Assembly: GCA_004565275.1 (NCBI GenBank) | Contig: SDOX01000122.1 | Span: forward strand, 114,442-178,441 | DNA from: Nannochloropsis salina CCMP1776 | Lineage: Eukaryota > Sar > Eustigmatophyceae > Eustigmatales > Monodopsidaceae | DNA: 64,000 bases | Direction: 5' to 3' | Shown here: piece after piece, positions 21,874-32,393 of the stretch | Layout of the letters: each line of letters opens with the position of its first letter | How positions within the stretch are numbered: position 1 is the stretch's first letter | Notes under the pieces: generated by a model | What the model was told of the DNA's origin: nothing | Databases searched by the model: none | Seen by the model: only the letters and a program-made list of their open reading frames with translations | Translations under genes and position numbers: made by a program

Positions 21874-23319
21874 TACTTCTCTGAATTGTCCTGTGGGATT
21901 TTAATTCGAAAAATTGCCAGCATGGTGATTGAGAAAGAAACGGATACAGCCCCAGGAGCTTTTTTGCTTTCTACAGGATACTTCAAGCCTTCAAGTTGCA
22001 TTGCAAGAAGAACACAAACCAGGCAGGTATGAAAATGAAACGGCGCTTGCTGCGGGTAAAAAATACGTGCTAATAGAGTCAAAGAAGGGAGGTATAGTGG
22101 CGGTGGAGTCATGGCATCATTGTGCTCTGGTCACAACGCTCGAATAGCCGCGTCGGCGTGGCGTCGCCGCTCACGTGTCAGGGCGAATTGAGGACGAAGG
22201 AAAAATAACCCCCCAAACCAGCCACGAACATACACGTAGCCTCACTGATTCAACACTTTCCTCAGCGGTGTTATGGATTGCTTTACATATTTCGTTGCTG
22301 GCACTCTGCTCTTACTTCCCCGTCTTCCGTCCACTAGGACCCTCCTTTTTTACTCTTGTCACAAAAACCTCCCCACCCCTTTCTGATATCACGCCAAAGA
22401 CGACGCGCATTTGAAACACGCATCCGGGGCCTGTTTTCATGTTCATGACATAGAAGGTGTGGTTACATCCACATGGAAGGAAGGAAGCAACCAGAGGCTA
22501 AGATGGGGCAGATGGTGTAGGGCACAATGACATGCTGCTCCCTGAGTATGGCCTCTCTGCAAGAGCCACAGACAAACAAAGTCAGAGCGTCACTGCGTTG
22601 TCTCCCTCGCTGCGTTATCAGGTCTAAAACATTGCGTGTTTCACTGGGCAGATTGAGGTTTCAATGTGGATTCCTGTCATCATTTCTTGAAAATGGATTC
22701 CTTTTAGTCTGCGGCATGCATTGGATCACACGGCGTCGCCTTTACGGACAGGCGAGGGCCCACAAAGACAAAGAAATTGACTCATTTTCCACGCTTACAA
22801 CTAAGCCTACGATACATCAACATACAGCGTCCACAAGCCGTCCATCGCCTTCCTGCCCCATCGAAGCTGGCCTTTCTGTCCTTCCAGGACGAGTCTGTAC
22901 ATCCCTTTTAACATCCTCTCCTCCTCCTCCCACGTTCCCCCACTCTTCCTTAAGAGCGCCATCAAAACCCTCTATAATCGTGCTTGTAGCCCCTCCCTCT
23001 GATCTTAAGAGGAAAAGGACGGCACTCCTTATTCCTCTTTCTCATTGTCTGTCTGTCCCTCCTCATCCTCAACGACACATCGCACCTTCAGTAGACACTC
23101 CAGCACTTGCCAAAGACAGACCCTCCCTTCCCCTCCCTCCCCTCCGTCTTCCTTTCTCTCCCCCTCCCCTTCCTCCTTCCCCCACCCGTGCACCTTCTGC
23201 ACGACCGACCACCTCCAACGAAGCTGCCAGCTCCATCACAATCGACCACATCGTGTACCCTCCCCCTCCCTCCCTCACTCCCTCCGTCCCTCCTCATCCG
23301 CTTGTAGAAGCCAAAGGCT
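21874..23319. other. Region with no confidently called gene
   Basis: A 267-codon plus-strand frame runs from 22527 to 23330 but is P/S/T-rich, has no domain, and its 3' third overlaps the antisense gene I favour. It may be the promoter area of two minus-strand genes or part of an unrecognised exon. Confidence 0.4.
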
Positions 23320-25130
23320 TGATGGAATGAAAGAGCGCTCGGTCCATGAAATGTCGCGCCTTTTTTTCCCCATTGCCCCGTCCAGGTCCGGGCACAGAAT
23401 GAGCCCACCTGGGAGTGAATTGCCGCAAGCTGCCCATCCTCGGCAGGGAGCTGCGTGTAGAGGAAGAGGGCCTGAGTGAAGGGGAGGAGGACGGAGGATT
23501 CTTGGGCGCGGGTTAAGGTGGAGGCCAGGGAGAAGGGTGAGGAGGAGGGAGGAAAGGAGGGGAAAGACTGCTCGGTAGCAGCCGACGCCGATCGCGTGGT
23601 GCAGCAGGGCCGTCCCCTTGGCGAGGAGGGAGGCGAAGGCTGACTGAGCGGACGGATGTTTCTCGTCCCGGCCCCTGCCTCCCTCCCCTCTGAAGGCTGA
23701 GTGAGTGAAAGAGTGTTTCTCGTCCCAGCCCTCTCCTCTTTATCTGTCGGCGTGCCCCCTCTTGTGGCTAGGGAGGTAGCGCAAGCCCCTTCCTGTCCGC
23801 CCTCGGCCATCGTGTTCTCTCTCGCTTCTCCCTCCTCCCCCCTTTCCTCTTCCATCTCCTCCTCCCCCTCCTCCTCCTCCTCTTCCTCCTCTCATTCCTC
23901 CCTCTCTTCCTCCTTCTTTCCTTCCTTCCTGCCTCTTTCGTCTGAGGTCGTGCCTCATCTACCCCGCTTTTTCACTTCCTCTTTTTTGCTTTCTCTTCCA
24001 ACCTTACGCTCCCCTCCCTCCCTCCCTCACCCCCTCATTTCCACTCCCCTCAAGCACCGCATGAGCCTCATTCGCGTAGGCAAGGGCCTGGCTCCACCAC
24101 CATTCCTACCGCTGGAGGCTTGAGGAGGAGGGAGGGGAAAAGGGAAGGAGGGAGGGGGCGGAGGCAGCGAGTGGGCAGAAACCAGGAGGTTCAGGGAGAC
24201 GAGCAGGGCGTCCTGATGGTCGTGGAGGAGGAGGAAGCAGGTGCGGGAAGCGAGGCACCACTCTCGAATGCCCATGGCACAGTGGAAGGTAAGGAGGGAG
24301 GAGGGGGAGGGAGGCGGGGAAGGAGGGAAAGAGGGGGGCGGATCCTCTTCCTCCGCTTGTTCAGCCTTTCCCTCGCTTGCGGGAGTGATGGGGACGGAGG
24401 GCGTCGGGGGAGGGGCGGAAGGTGGAGGAGGTGAGGGGGCGGGGAGGTGGAGGTGGCTTAAGGTGTCCTTGAGCGAAGAAGCCACGTCATTACACGCATT
24501 CCCCAAACGACGCCAGTCCTCCTCGTCGGTAAAGGAGGGAGGGAGGGAGGGAGGGAGGGAGGGAGGGAGGGAGGGAACCCAAGACACTGCACGGGCGTGT
24601 GTCAATGTCAGGGCAACCAAGAGGAGTTTGTGGGTGTGGGAAAAGGGAGGTGTAGCAAGGATGAGGTGAAGGGAAGGGTCGTTGAGGAGGAGGGAGGGCG
24701 AGGAGGGGTGGAGGTGAAGGGAGGAGAGGTCGCGGAAGGAGGAGGAGAGGAGGGAACGTCAGACCTGGGCGAAGGCATGGGCTTGCTTGAGAAAGCAGGG
24801 GGGGGGAGGAGAAAGGGGAGGAGGAGGAAGAGGAAGGCTCGTTCTTACGATGGGGCCGAGGGCTTCCCCCATGTCCCTCAGTAGGTCCAGGACCGCCTCC
24901 TCCATCGGCTCCGTCCCTCTTCCTTCCTCCCTTCCTCCCGCTCTCCCTCCCTTCGCATCCTCGTTAAGTTGGCATGCACCACCTCCACCGCCAATGACCA
25001 CAGCGATCGTGTCGCTGCCTGGATCCAACTGAGCGCCTCCTTCCGTCCCTATCTCCCTTCCTCCTTCCCTCCCTCCCTCCCTTTCCCGATCACCGTGTGT
25101 GTGTATCACCTCGTGCACGGCCCGACGCAG
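23320..25130 (-). CDS. Unrecognised multi-exon gene, boundaries approximate
   Basis: Several minus-strand stretches have coding character between GGGA/CCCT tracts. From 5' to 3': LRRAVHEVIHTH (about 25130-25092), ALSWIQAATRSLWSLAVEVV (about 25040-24955), MEEAVLDLLRDMGEALGPI ending at a GTAAGA donor (about 24902-24848), DEEDWRRLGNACNDVASSL (about 24520-24465), GIREWCLASRTCFLLLHDH then LLVSLNLLVSAHSLP (about 24280-24170), and SSVLLPFTQALFLYTQL then LAAIHSQVGSFCARTW (about 23510-23390). These are helical and alanine/leucine-rich, suggesting an alpha-solenoid or similar. I do not recognise the family and could not fix every splice. The 5' end comes within 100 bases of the left border of the duplicated block at 25214, so the gene may have lost its start there. 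The opposite-strand frames are weaker. Confidence 0.4.
24535..24576. repeat. (GGGA)n tract
   Basis: Ten GGGA units. On the minus strand it reads CCCT and may encode PSLP repeats or lie in an intron of the gene there. Confidence 0.85.
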
Positions 25131-25320
25131 CACTGGAAGATCGATAAGAGATTAGTCGTGATGAATGTGGAGGCGGAGGAGGTGCGTCAACGTGATAAAT
25201 TCAGAAATGACCCTGAATATATCCATCCAATAATTTACTCAACGAAATCGGCGAGAGCCCAGCCTCGGGGGCCAAAAGTCTAGGCACGAGGGAAAAAGTC
25301 TGGCCACGTGGGGAACTGTA

Positions 25321-25658
25321 GGGAGTTGTTTGTAGTACAGATAGTAGGGTTCTATGTGCGTATTTCCGTCAAACAATTTGTCTGAGTTTGATTCCTATTG
25401 AATCTGAGTAACCGTAACGCGTATGCGAGTGTGTATGTTCCGCCCCCTGTCCCTCAGGCTTCTGGGCCCATGTAGTACATGCACTGCGAGGGAGTTTTTT
25501 GTAGTACAGATAGTAGGGTTCTATGTGCGTATTTCCGTCAAGCAATTTGTCTGACTTTGATTCCTATTGAATCTGAGTAACCGTAACGCCTATGCGAGTG
25601 TGTATGTTCCGCCCCCTGTCCCTCAGGCTTCTGGGCCCATGTAGTACATGCACTGCGA
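25321..25658. repeat. 169-bp tandem repeat, two units
   Basis: Units 25321-25489 and 25490-25658 both open GGGAGTT and include GTAGTACAGATAGTAGGGTT and CGCCCCCTGTCCCTCAGG. They differ at few positions (TTGTTTG versus TTTTTTG; AACAATT versus AGCAATT). The other large copy has a single, slightly longer unit at 29237-29409. It lies upstream of the glycosyltransferase start, so it may alter that promoter. Confidence 0.9.
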
Positions 25659-25794
25659 CAGCCCCTCATATCTTTTGAACTGTGGAACTTGACGAGAATA
25701 ATTTTATTTCGATTCAACTCTTCTGCAGGGTGGAACTCACTCCATGTTTTAATCTCCCTTCGCCGCCATTTAACCTGCGCGAGTACTCGCTCAC

Positions 25795-27165
25795 ATGAGA
25801 AAGTTTCTGAAATGTGAGAAAGCTCGCTTCATGTTAGCGCCGCGCCAAGCTTTAGCTAGAATTGCTGTGCTCAGTGTTATAGTGGTGCTACTCGTATGGC
25901 TCGTCCAAACGGATGTGAGCTCTGTTGGCGCTCTGCTGAGCACCTCGACACCCATTTCGAGAGGTAATGCTGCGAGTAGCTGTTGCCACCGGTGCACGGA
26001 GAGTGAGGTTGAAATGGTATACCAAGACGGTGCAGAATGGAAACAATATGGCAAACCAACGTCACCACGTCCTCCGGAGCCGATATGGCAGCTATTCGAA
26101 CAGCCTGGGCGTCCATACGTCTTCGCAGACAGTCTAGGGCCTGATTCGACAATGAAAATGTTCCGAGAGTGCTGTGTATGCCCTGCTAACCAGATAGGGC
26201 GGGTTCTCATCTTGGTCTCTGAGACGCGTGATTTGTTGTTGGGTGTTGATTCCAACACAACAGTTGCCCAGCTTTCTTATCCCGCGAAAACCGCAATCAT
26301 GAACAAACGGTACGCGGATGCGCATGGCTACGATTTTGTGTACTCAAGGCCTTTAGTGACAGCCACGTTTCGGGAAATGATGTGGGCTGCCTTGGAAAAG
26401 GAGGGTGAAGCTTCAGATTGCAAAGTTGCTGCCCCTCTGTGGCATTTCAATAGAAGCTCATTGCGGTCCGCCCCATGGGCAAAGCTGCCAGCAGCTTGGC
26501 ATTTCGCATTGGAATATGATTGGATTGTGTCGATTGACTCCGATGCAGTGTTTCGTAACATGAGTTGGAAATTGCCACAGAGCTTGGCTGCATTGAGACC
26601 CGACCAGGACTTTCTTTTCCTGTCCGATATGCCGTATTCTTACATGATGCCTTGCTCAGGGTTTTTTGTGGTGCGAGGCGGTGATCGTGGAAGGAAACGA
26701 CTGGAGACGTGGTGGAACACCACATCACAAACTGATCGAAGGCATGCGTACGAGCAAACTGCGCTTTGGCAGCGCATCACTCCTCAAACGCGGGCAGGGA
26801 CGCAGTACGATGCTGACTTCGCGAATGCAGGAGTCAGAATTGATGCTGCTCAGTTCTATCGTTCCGGTGGATACTGGCCTGTGTCAAAGCCGCACAGTTG
26901 GATTTTGCATGTGGGCTCACCGGAGCCCGTGGGAAGAGCGCCAATCTTTGATGGCATCTTGGAGGAACGGAACATTAGCCTGCAGGCCCGCGCATTGCCT
27001 CTACTGAAAGAAATTCCAACCACTCTGATTAACGGCAATGCTGTTGCTTTGGACATGGAGAAGTTCAACTCAGCCAAATTCTCCAACTGGCTTGAAGGTA
27101 CCCTGGACTCAGTATGCACGTCGAGAGAGTCAACTGCGAGCTCGTCGCAATTCCGGTTTATGTGA
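25795..27165 (+). CDS. Type II membrane glycosyltransferase, GT34-like, copy 1
   Basis: A 456-residue single-exon frame. Residues about 20-38 form one membrane anchor (IAVLSVIVVLLVWLV) preceded by basic residues, typical of Golgi type II enzymes. The catalytic part carries NKRYADAHGYDF from residue 170 and EYDWIVSIDSDAVFRNM with the D-S-D metal/nucleotide-sugar motif near 248-250, then PCSGFFVVRGGDRG and EQTALWQRI. This order (NK-x2-YA-x2-HGY, WI-x3-D-x-DA, acceptor region, Q-x-A-L) is that of the GT34/GMA12-MNN10 family, alpha-1,2 and alpha-1,6 galactosyl-, xylosyl- or mannosyltransferases. The substrate cannot be told. The frame ends at a TGA that lies inside a GTGAGT context, so splicing into the next frame is conceivable. 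Confidence 0.75.
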   Translation: MRKFLKCEKARFMLAPRQALARIAVLSVIVVLLVWLVQTDVSSVGALLSTSTPISRGNAASSCCHRCTESEVEMVYQDGAEWKQYGKPTSPRPPEPIWQLFEQPGRPYVFADSLGPDSTMKMFRECCVCPANQIGRVLILVSETRDLLLGVDSNTTVAQLSYPAKTAIMNKRYADAHGYDFVYSRPLVTATFREMMWAALEKEGEASDCKVAAPLWHFNRSSLRSAPWAKLPAAWHFALEYDWIVSIDSDAVFRNMSWKLPQSLAALRPDQDFLFLSDMPYSYMMPCSGFFVVRGGDRGRKRLETWWNTTSQTDRRHAYEQTALWQRITPQTRAGTQYDADFANAGVRIDAAQFYRSGGYWPVSKPHSWILHVGSPEPVGRAPIFDGILEERNISLQARALPLLKEIPTTLINGNAVALDMEKFNSAKFSNWLEGTLDSVCTSRESTASSSQFRFM

Positions 27166-27189
27166 GTCGTCAGGGGTTTTACCAAGTCT

Positions 27190-27741
27190 ATGAATAGGTG
27201 CTTCAAAAGGTTGCGAGAGCGTGCCGTGGAGGATCGTCTGCAATGGATCACCTTTCCCGATACTGACGAGTTCGTCCTATCTTCAATTCCCAATGAGAGA
27301 TTATCCAAAACGCTCAACAAGAACTATGTGTGCGAGGCATGCTTAAGGATACATCGAACCTGGTATGGGTCATTCCAGCATAAGAAGCTTTGGAGTCAGG
27401 TGATGGAGACGTACCTCATGGCATCCAGTGACTGCGGCGGCAGCAATGCAAATCCCAAACTACTTGCAAACGTTTATCCGGAAGAAAAAAACACGAATGC
27501 AATAATGCTCAAGATTATCCATGCATTTGTAGATCAAGACAGGATTCCATGCAAGAGTCAGCGAGACATAAGACACATCCGCATCAACGCGAATATTGCT
27601 TTGTTATCAAACGTCTCGGAGAAGGGTTTGCTTACGATACCTATACGTCATGCAACCTTCGCGGGACGGCAGCCTTTTCCTTTGTCAAAAGATATGTCTA
27701 TGATGTTTCGAGGAGTCCAATCAGATCATGAAATTTCGTAA
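27190..27741 (+). pseudogene. GT92-like glycosyltransferase fragment, copy 1
   Basis: A 183-codon frame in the same phase as the upstream gene, separated from it only by the TGA. It contains RLQWITFPDTDEFVLSSIP, CLRIHRTWYGSFQHK and late KIIHAF and HIRINANIALL motifs, the pattern of the C-terminal half of GT92 (DUF23) enzymes, whose D-x-D-E-F motif is catalytic. The N-terminal half expected of GT92 is missing. Just upstream, in another frame, ELVAIPVYVSRQGFYQVYE looks like the missing lead-in; a one-base difference would connect it, so this appears to be a frame-broken remnant. The alternative is the 3' exon of a fused two-domain enzyme. Confidence 0.6.
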
Positions 27742-28079
27742 TCTGATCGACTACAGCAATCTACTGAAGAATATCCAGGTATCAATCCAGCAAATATTAT
27801 ACGCATAGCGTGAAGCCGCATGTGTATGATAAATATATACATGCGTATGCGTGAAGATGATGGTCCGTAAAGAGAGTGCATTCTTCTTCCACCTCTTGGG
27901 CTTGGACGGGCCCCCGCCCACCTCCGGGGCACAAGTGGAGCCCTTCCGCCGGCTCCCGCCCCTCGCCGCAGGTTTAGACGCCCCCGTCGTCATCACACCC
28001 CCCCTCCTTAGCAGAGCTTTCTTCCCAGCCCGCCCTTGGAGCTTCTCCCGGTAGCCGTCAATCTGGTGGCGGAAGAAAG

Positions 28080-28620
28080 CCGTGCAACCTGCCCCGCATT
28101 GTTCTCCGTGGAAACCTTTGCCATCTCCGTCGCGGATGCCCTACTGTTGGAGTTGAGGCGGCGCCTCTGCGGGGAGCTTTGCGCCGATGAAGGCCCAATT
28201 ACATTCGTCACGACGTCGATAGTGCTGGCGAGGATCTGTCGACATGTCCCCCTCGCCGGCGTCGGGAGCTCTCACGCATTCTTCAGCCCCGTGTAGAAGA
28301 CACGCTTCCTGTCGGGCGACCAGCCGCGCGACCCACTGCTTTAAGAGGGAGAGGGTGGGAGAAGAGGGGCTCCTGGATTGTGCCTGTGTGATTTTTCCCT
28401 CGTCATCGTCACCCCATGGGCTAGCCTCCTCTGCGTGGAAGTTATCGTCATTGTCCTGGTGATCAGACTGACCATCAGGCCCGTGCGTCGTCCACCGGGT
28501 CATTCCCTCCTGCTTTCTCGCGTGGTTTTGCCTCGGTAGAATAGACTTCGTGCAGAGCGCCGTCCACGAGGAGCGTGTCTTGAAATTTGTGCAGTGCCAC
28601 TGACACCCCATGAGTACTGT
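28080..28620 (-). other. Conserved minus-strand segment, copy 1
   Basis: Reads on the minus strand as HKFQDTLLVDGALHEVY, then GPDGQSDHQDNDDNFHAEEA, then LLKQWVARLVARQEACLLHG, and, in another frame, LNSNSRASATEMAKVST. A diverged homologue on the same strand lies at about 35150-35625, where the corresponding peptides align without gaps over long stretches. That conservation suggests a past coding role. The frame changes, so it is probably broken or spliced. Family not recognised. Confidence 0.5.
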
Positions 28621-28642
28621 AAGGCAAGCGAAAGAAATCCTT

Positions 28643-29129
28643 CCCGGATATGTCATTTCTCTCATTTCTCCACCTCTTTCCACTCGTCCCCTCTTCCCTT
28701 CTGAGAGTAATGAGAAAGGAGCCGAAGGCAATCTTCGAACCCTCCTCCCCTCCCGACACCTCTCCATCCTCCCTCGCAGACGCCTCCCCGTTTGCATTTC
28801 CCTCAATCCCCATCATCGATTCCTCTCCCCCGGTTTTCCCTTCCTGCACAGAGGTCTCGGGCACTGACTCTCTTCTCGCTGCTGATCCCCCTTCCTCCCT
28901 GCCTTCCTTCCTGCCTCCCTCCATCCTCTCTGAGGCCCATTTCGGGTGCGACAGACATTGACGTGCAATACAGTCAGGTAGTATTAATACCATTCGAATA
29001 CGATATCTCCAATCCGCAGATCAGACACTGCGATACCTATCTTCAAAAGTAGCTCTCGCTGGTACTATTTCTGTAGCAGAGGGCAGAATCGCCGATCACC
29101 TCGCCCAATGTCCCGAGAGAGATCCGGAG
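28643..29129. other. Unique spacer between duplicated blocks
   Basis: 487 bases that differ completely from the sequence following copy 2. CT-rich at first, then mixed. A minus-strand frame crosses from here into copy 1 but changes character at the border. Confidence 0.7.
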
Positions 29130-29545
29130 TGAATATATTCATCCAATAATTTACTCAACGAAATCAGTGAGAGCCCAGCCTCGGGGGCCAAAAGTCTAGG
29201 CACGAGGGAAAAAGTCTGGCCACGGGGGGAACTGTAGGGAGTTGTTTGTAGTACAGATAGTAGGGTTCTATGTGCGTATTTCCGTCAAGCAATTTGTCTG
29301 AGTTTGATTCCTATTGAATCTGAGTAACCCTACCGCCTGTGCGAGTGATGTGTTTCATTCCGCCCCCTGTCCCTCAGGCTTCTGGGCCCATGTAGTACGT
29401 GCACTGCGACAGCCCCTCATATCTTTTGAACTGTGGAACTTGACGAGAATAATTTTATTGCGATTCAACTTTTCTGCAGGGTGGAACTCACTCCATGTTT
29501 TAATCTCCCTTCGCCGCCATTTAACCTGCGCGAGTACTCGCTCAC

Positions 29546-30916
29546 ATGAGAAAGTTTCTGAAATGTGAGAAAGCTCGCTTCATGTTAGCGCCGCGCCAAG
29601 CTTTAGCTAGAATTGCTGTGCTCAGTGTTATAGTGGTGCTACTCGTATGGCTCGTCCAAACGGATGTGAGCTCTGTTGGCGCTCTGCTGAGCACCTCGAC
29701 ACCCATTTCGAGAGGTAATGCTGCGAGTAGCTGTTGCCACCGGTGCACGGAGAGTGAGGTTGAAATGGTATACCAAGACGGTGCAGAATGGAAACAATAT
29801 GGCAAACCAACGTCACCACGTCCTCCGGAGCCGATATGGCAGCTATTCGAACAGCCTGGGCGTCCATACGTCTTCGCAGACAGTCTAGGGCCTGATTCGA
29901 CAATGAAAATGTTCCGAGAGTGCTGTGTATGCCCTGCTAACCAGATAGGGCGGGTTCTCATCTTGGTCTCTGAGACGCGTGATTTGTTGTTGGGTGTTGA
30001 TTCCAACACAACAGTTGCCCAGCTTTCTTATCCCGCGAAAACCGCAATCATGAACAAACGGTACGCGGATGCGCATGGCTACGATTTTGTGTACTCAAGG
30101 CCTTTAGTGACAGCCACGTTTCGGGAAATGATGTGGGCTGCCTTGGAAAAGGAGGGTGAAGCTTCAGATTGCAAAGTTGCTGCCCCTCTGTGGCATTTCA
30201 ATAGAAGCTCATTGCGGTCCGCCCCATGGGCAAAGCTGCCAGCAGCTTGGCATTTCGCATTGGAATATGATTGGATTGTGTCGATTGACTCCGATGCAGT
30301 GTTTCGTAACATGAGTTGGAAATTGCCACAGAGCTTGGCTGCATTGAGACCCGACCAGGACTTTCTTTTCCTGTCCGATATGCCGTATTCTTACATGATG
30401 CCTTGCTCAGGGTTTTTTGTGGTGCGAGGCGGTGATCGTGGAAGGAAACGACTGGAGACGTGGTGGAACACCACATCACAAACTGATCGAAGGCATGCGT
30501 ACGAGCAAACTGCGCTTTGGCAGCGCATCACTCCTCAAACGCGGGCAGGGACGCAGTACGATGCTGACTTCGCGAATGCAGGAGTCAGAATTGATGCTGC
30601 TCAGTTCTATCGTTCCGGTGGATACTGGCCTGTGTCAAAGCCGCACAGTTGGATTTTGCATGTGGGCTCACCGGAGCCCGTGGGAAGAGCGCCAATCTTT
30701 GATGGCATCTTGGAGGAACGGAACATTAGCCTGCAGGCCCGCGCATTGCCTCTACTGAAAGAAATTCCAACCACTCTGATTAACGGCAATGCTGTTGCTT
30801 TGGACATGGAGAAGTTCAACTCAGCCAAATTCTCCAACTGGCTTGAAGGTACCCTGGACTCAGTATGCACGTCGAGAGAGTCAACTGCGAGCTCGTCGCA
30901 ATTCCGGTTTATGTGA
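29546..30916 (+). CDS. Type II membrane glycosyltransferase, GT34-like, copy 2
   Basis: The 456-residue product is identical to that of 25795-27165, with the same anchor, NK-x2-YA motif, D-S-D motif and terminal TGA in a GTGAGT context. Identity across 1.37 kb, silent sites included, indicates a very recent duplication or ongoing gene conversion; a collapsed or mis-joined assembly repeat is the technical alternative. The unique spacer and differing flanks argue for two true loci. The upstream region has a single 169-bp-type unit, so the two copies may differ in expression. Confidence 0.75.
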   Translation: MRKFLKCEKARFMLAPRQALARIAVLSVIVVLLVWLVQTDVSSVGALLSTSTPISRGNAASSCCHRCTESEVEMVYQDGAEWKQYGKPTSPRPPEPIWQLFEQPGRPYVFADSLGPDSTMKMFRECCVCPANQIGRVLILVSETRDLLLGVDSNTTVAQLSYPAKTAIMNKRYADAHGYDFVYSRPLVTATFREMMWAALEKEGEASDCKVAAPLWHFNRSSLRSAPWAKLPAAWHFALEYDWIVSIDSDAVFRNMSWKLPQSLAALRPDQDFLFLSDMPYSYMMPCSGFFVVRGGDRGRKRLETWWNTTSQTDRRHAYEQTALWQRITPQTRAGTQYDADFANAGVRIDAAQFYRSGGYWPVSKPHSWILHVGSPEPVGRAPIFDGILEERNISLQARALPLLKEIPTTLINGNAVALDMEKFNSAKFSNWLEGTLDSVCTSRESTASSSQFRFM

Positions 30917-30940
30917 GTCGTCAGGGGTTTTACCAAGTCT

Positions 30941-31492
30941 ATGAATAGGTGCTTCAAAAGGTTGCGAGAGCGTGCCGTGGAGGATCGTCTGCAATGGATC
31001 ACCTTTCCCGATACTGACGAGTTCGTCCTATCTTCAATTCCCAATGAGAGATTATCCAAAACGCTCAACAAGAACTATGTGTGCGAGGCATGCTTAAGGA
31101 TACATCGAACCTGGTATGGGTCATTCCAGCATAAGAAGCTTTGGAGTCAGGTGATGGAGACGTACCTCATGGCATCCAGTGACTGCGGCGGCAGCAATGC
31201 AAATCCCAAACTACTTGCAAACGTTTATCCGGAAGAAAAAAACACGAATGCAATAATGCTCAAGATTATCCATGCATTTGTAGATCAAGACAGGATTCCA
31301 TGCAAGAGTCAGCGAGACATAAGACACATCCGCATCAACGCGAATATTGCTTTGTTATCAAACGTCTCGGAGAAGGGTTTGCTTACGATACCTATACGTC
31401 ATGCAACCTTCGCGGGACGGCAGCCTTTTCCTTTGTCAAAAGATATGTCTATGATGTTTCGAGGAGTCCAATCAGATCATGAAATTTCGTAA
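30941..31492 (+). pseudogene. GT92-like glycosyltransferase fragment, copy 2
   Basis: Identical in sequence to the fragment at 27190-27741, including the D-T-D-E-F motif and the absence of the N-terminal half. Because both copies share the same interruption, it arose before the duplication. Confidence 0.6.
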
Positions 31493-31830
31493 TCTGATCG
31501 ACTACAGCAATCTACTGAAGAATATCCAGGTATCAATCCAGCAAATATTATACGCATAGCGTGAAGCCGCATGTGTATGATAAATATATACATGCGTATG
31601 CGTGAAGATGATGGTCCGTAAAGAGAGTGCATTCTTCTTCCACCTCTTGGGCTTGGACGGGCCCCCGCCCACCTCCGGGGCACAAGTGGAGCCCTTCCGC
31701 CGGCTCCCGCCCCTCGCCGCAGGTTTAGACGCCCCCGTCGTCATCACACCCCCCCTCCTTAGCAGAGCTTTCTTCCCAGCCCGCCCTTGGAGCTTCTCCC
31801 GGTAGCCGTCAATCTGGTGGCGGAAGAAAG

Positions 31831-32371
31831 CCGTGCAACCTGCCCCGCATTGTTCTCCGTGGAAACCTTTGCCATCTCCGTCGCGGATGCCCTACTGTTG
31901 GAGTTGAGGCGGCGCCTCTGCGGGGAGCTTTGCGCCGATGAAGGCCCAATTACATTCGTCACGACGTCGATAGTGCTGGCGAGGATCTGTCGACATGTCC
32001 CCCTCGCCGGCGTCGGGAGCTCTCACGGATTCTTCAGCCCCGTGTAGAAGACACGCTTCCTGTCGGGCGACCAGCCGCGCGACCCACTGCTTTAAGAGGG
32101 AGAGGGTGGGAGAAGAGGGGCTCCTGGATTGTGCCTGTGTGATTTTTCCCTCGTCATCGTCACCCCATGGGCTAGCCTCCTCTGCGTGGAAGTTATCGTC
32201 ATTGTCCTGGTGATCAGACTGACCATCAGGCCCGTGCGTCGTCCACCGGGTCATTCCCTCCTGCTTTCTCGCGTGGTTTTGCCTCGGTAGAATAGACTTC
32301 GTGCAGAGCGCCGTCCACGAGGAGCGTGTCTTGAAATTTGTGCAGTGCCACTGACACCCCATGAGTACTGT
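31831..32371 (-). other. Conserved minus-strand segment, copy 2
   Basis: Second copy of the segment at 28080-28620. One visible difference (32029, G in place of C) changes a residue in the plus-strand reading and a C to S in the minus-strand reading. Confidence 0.5.
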
Positions 32372-32393
32372 AAGGCAAGCGAAAGAAATCCTT

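Larger units (their letters stand above)
25214..28642 (+). repeat. Duplicated block, copy 1 (3429 bp)
   Basis: Direct repeat of 29130-32393 at an offset of 3751 bp, counted from matched positions at the right border. It begins TGAATATATCCATCCAATAA and ends AAAGAAATCCTT. The two glycosyltransferase frames are identical in both copies. The few differences I see lie in the left ~250 bases and at single positions such as 28278 versus 32029 (C versus G). This copy carries one additional 169-bp tandem unit. No terminal inverted repeats or convincing target-site duplications were found, so it looks like a segmental duplication and not a standard transposon. Confidence 0.93.
29130..32393 (+). repeat. 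Duplicated block, copy 2 (3264 bp)
   Basis: Matches 25214-28642 at near identity, with one 169-bp-type unit instead of two; the 165-bp length difference equals that unit less a 4-base insertion near 29350. Left flank CCCGAGAGAGATCCGGAG and right flank TATCGACTCC show no relation to copy 1's flanks. Confidence 0.93.

Noticed and set aside
22527-23330. 267-codon plus-strand open frame
   Set aside because: P/S/T-rich throughout, no domain, and its end overlaps the antisense segment with better coding character.
25214-32393. Treating the duplicated block as an LTR or DNA transposon
   Set aside because: No terminal inverted repeats, LTRs, transposase, reverse transcriptase or target-site duplications were seen; the genes are glycosyltransferases.
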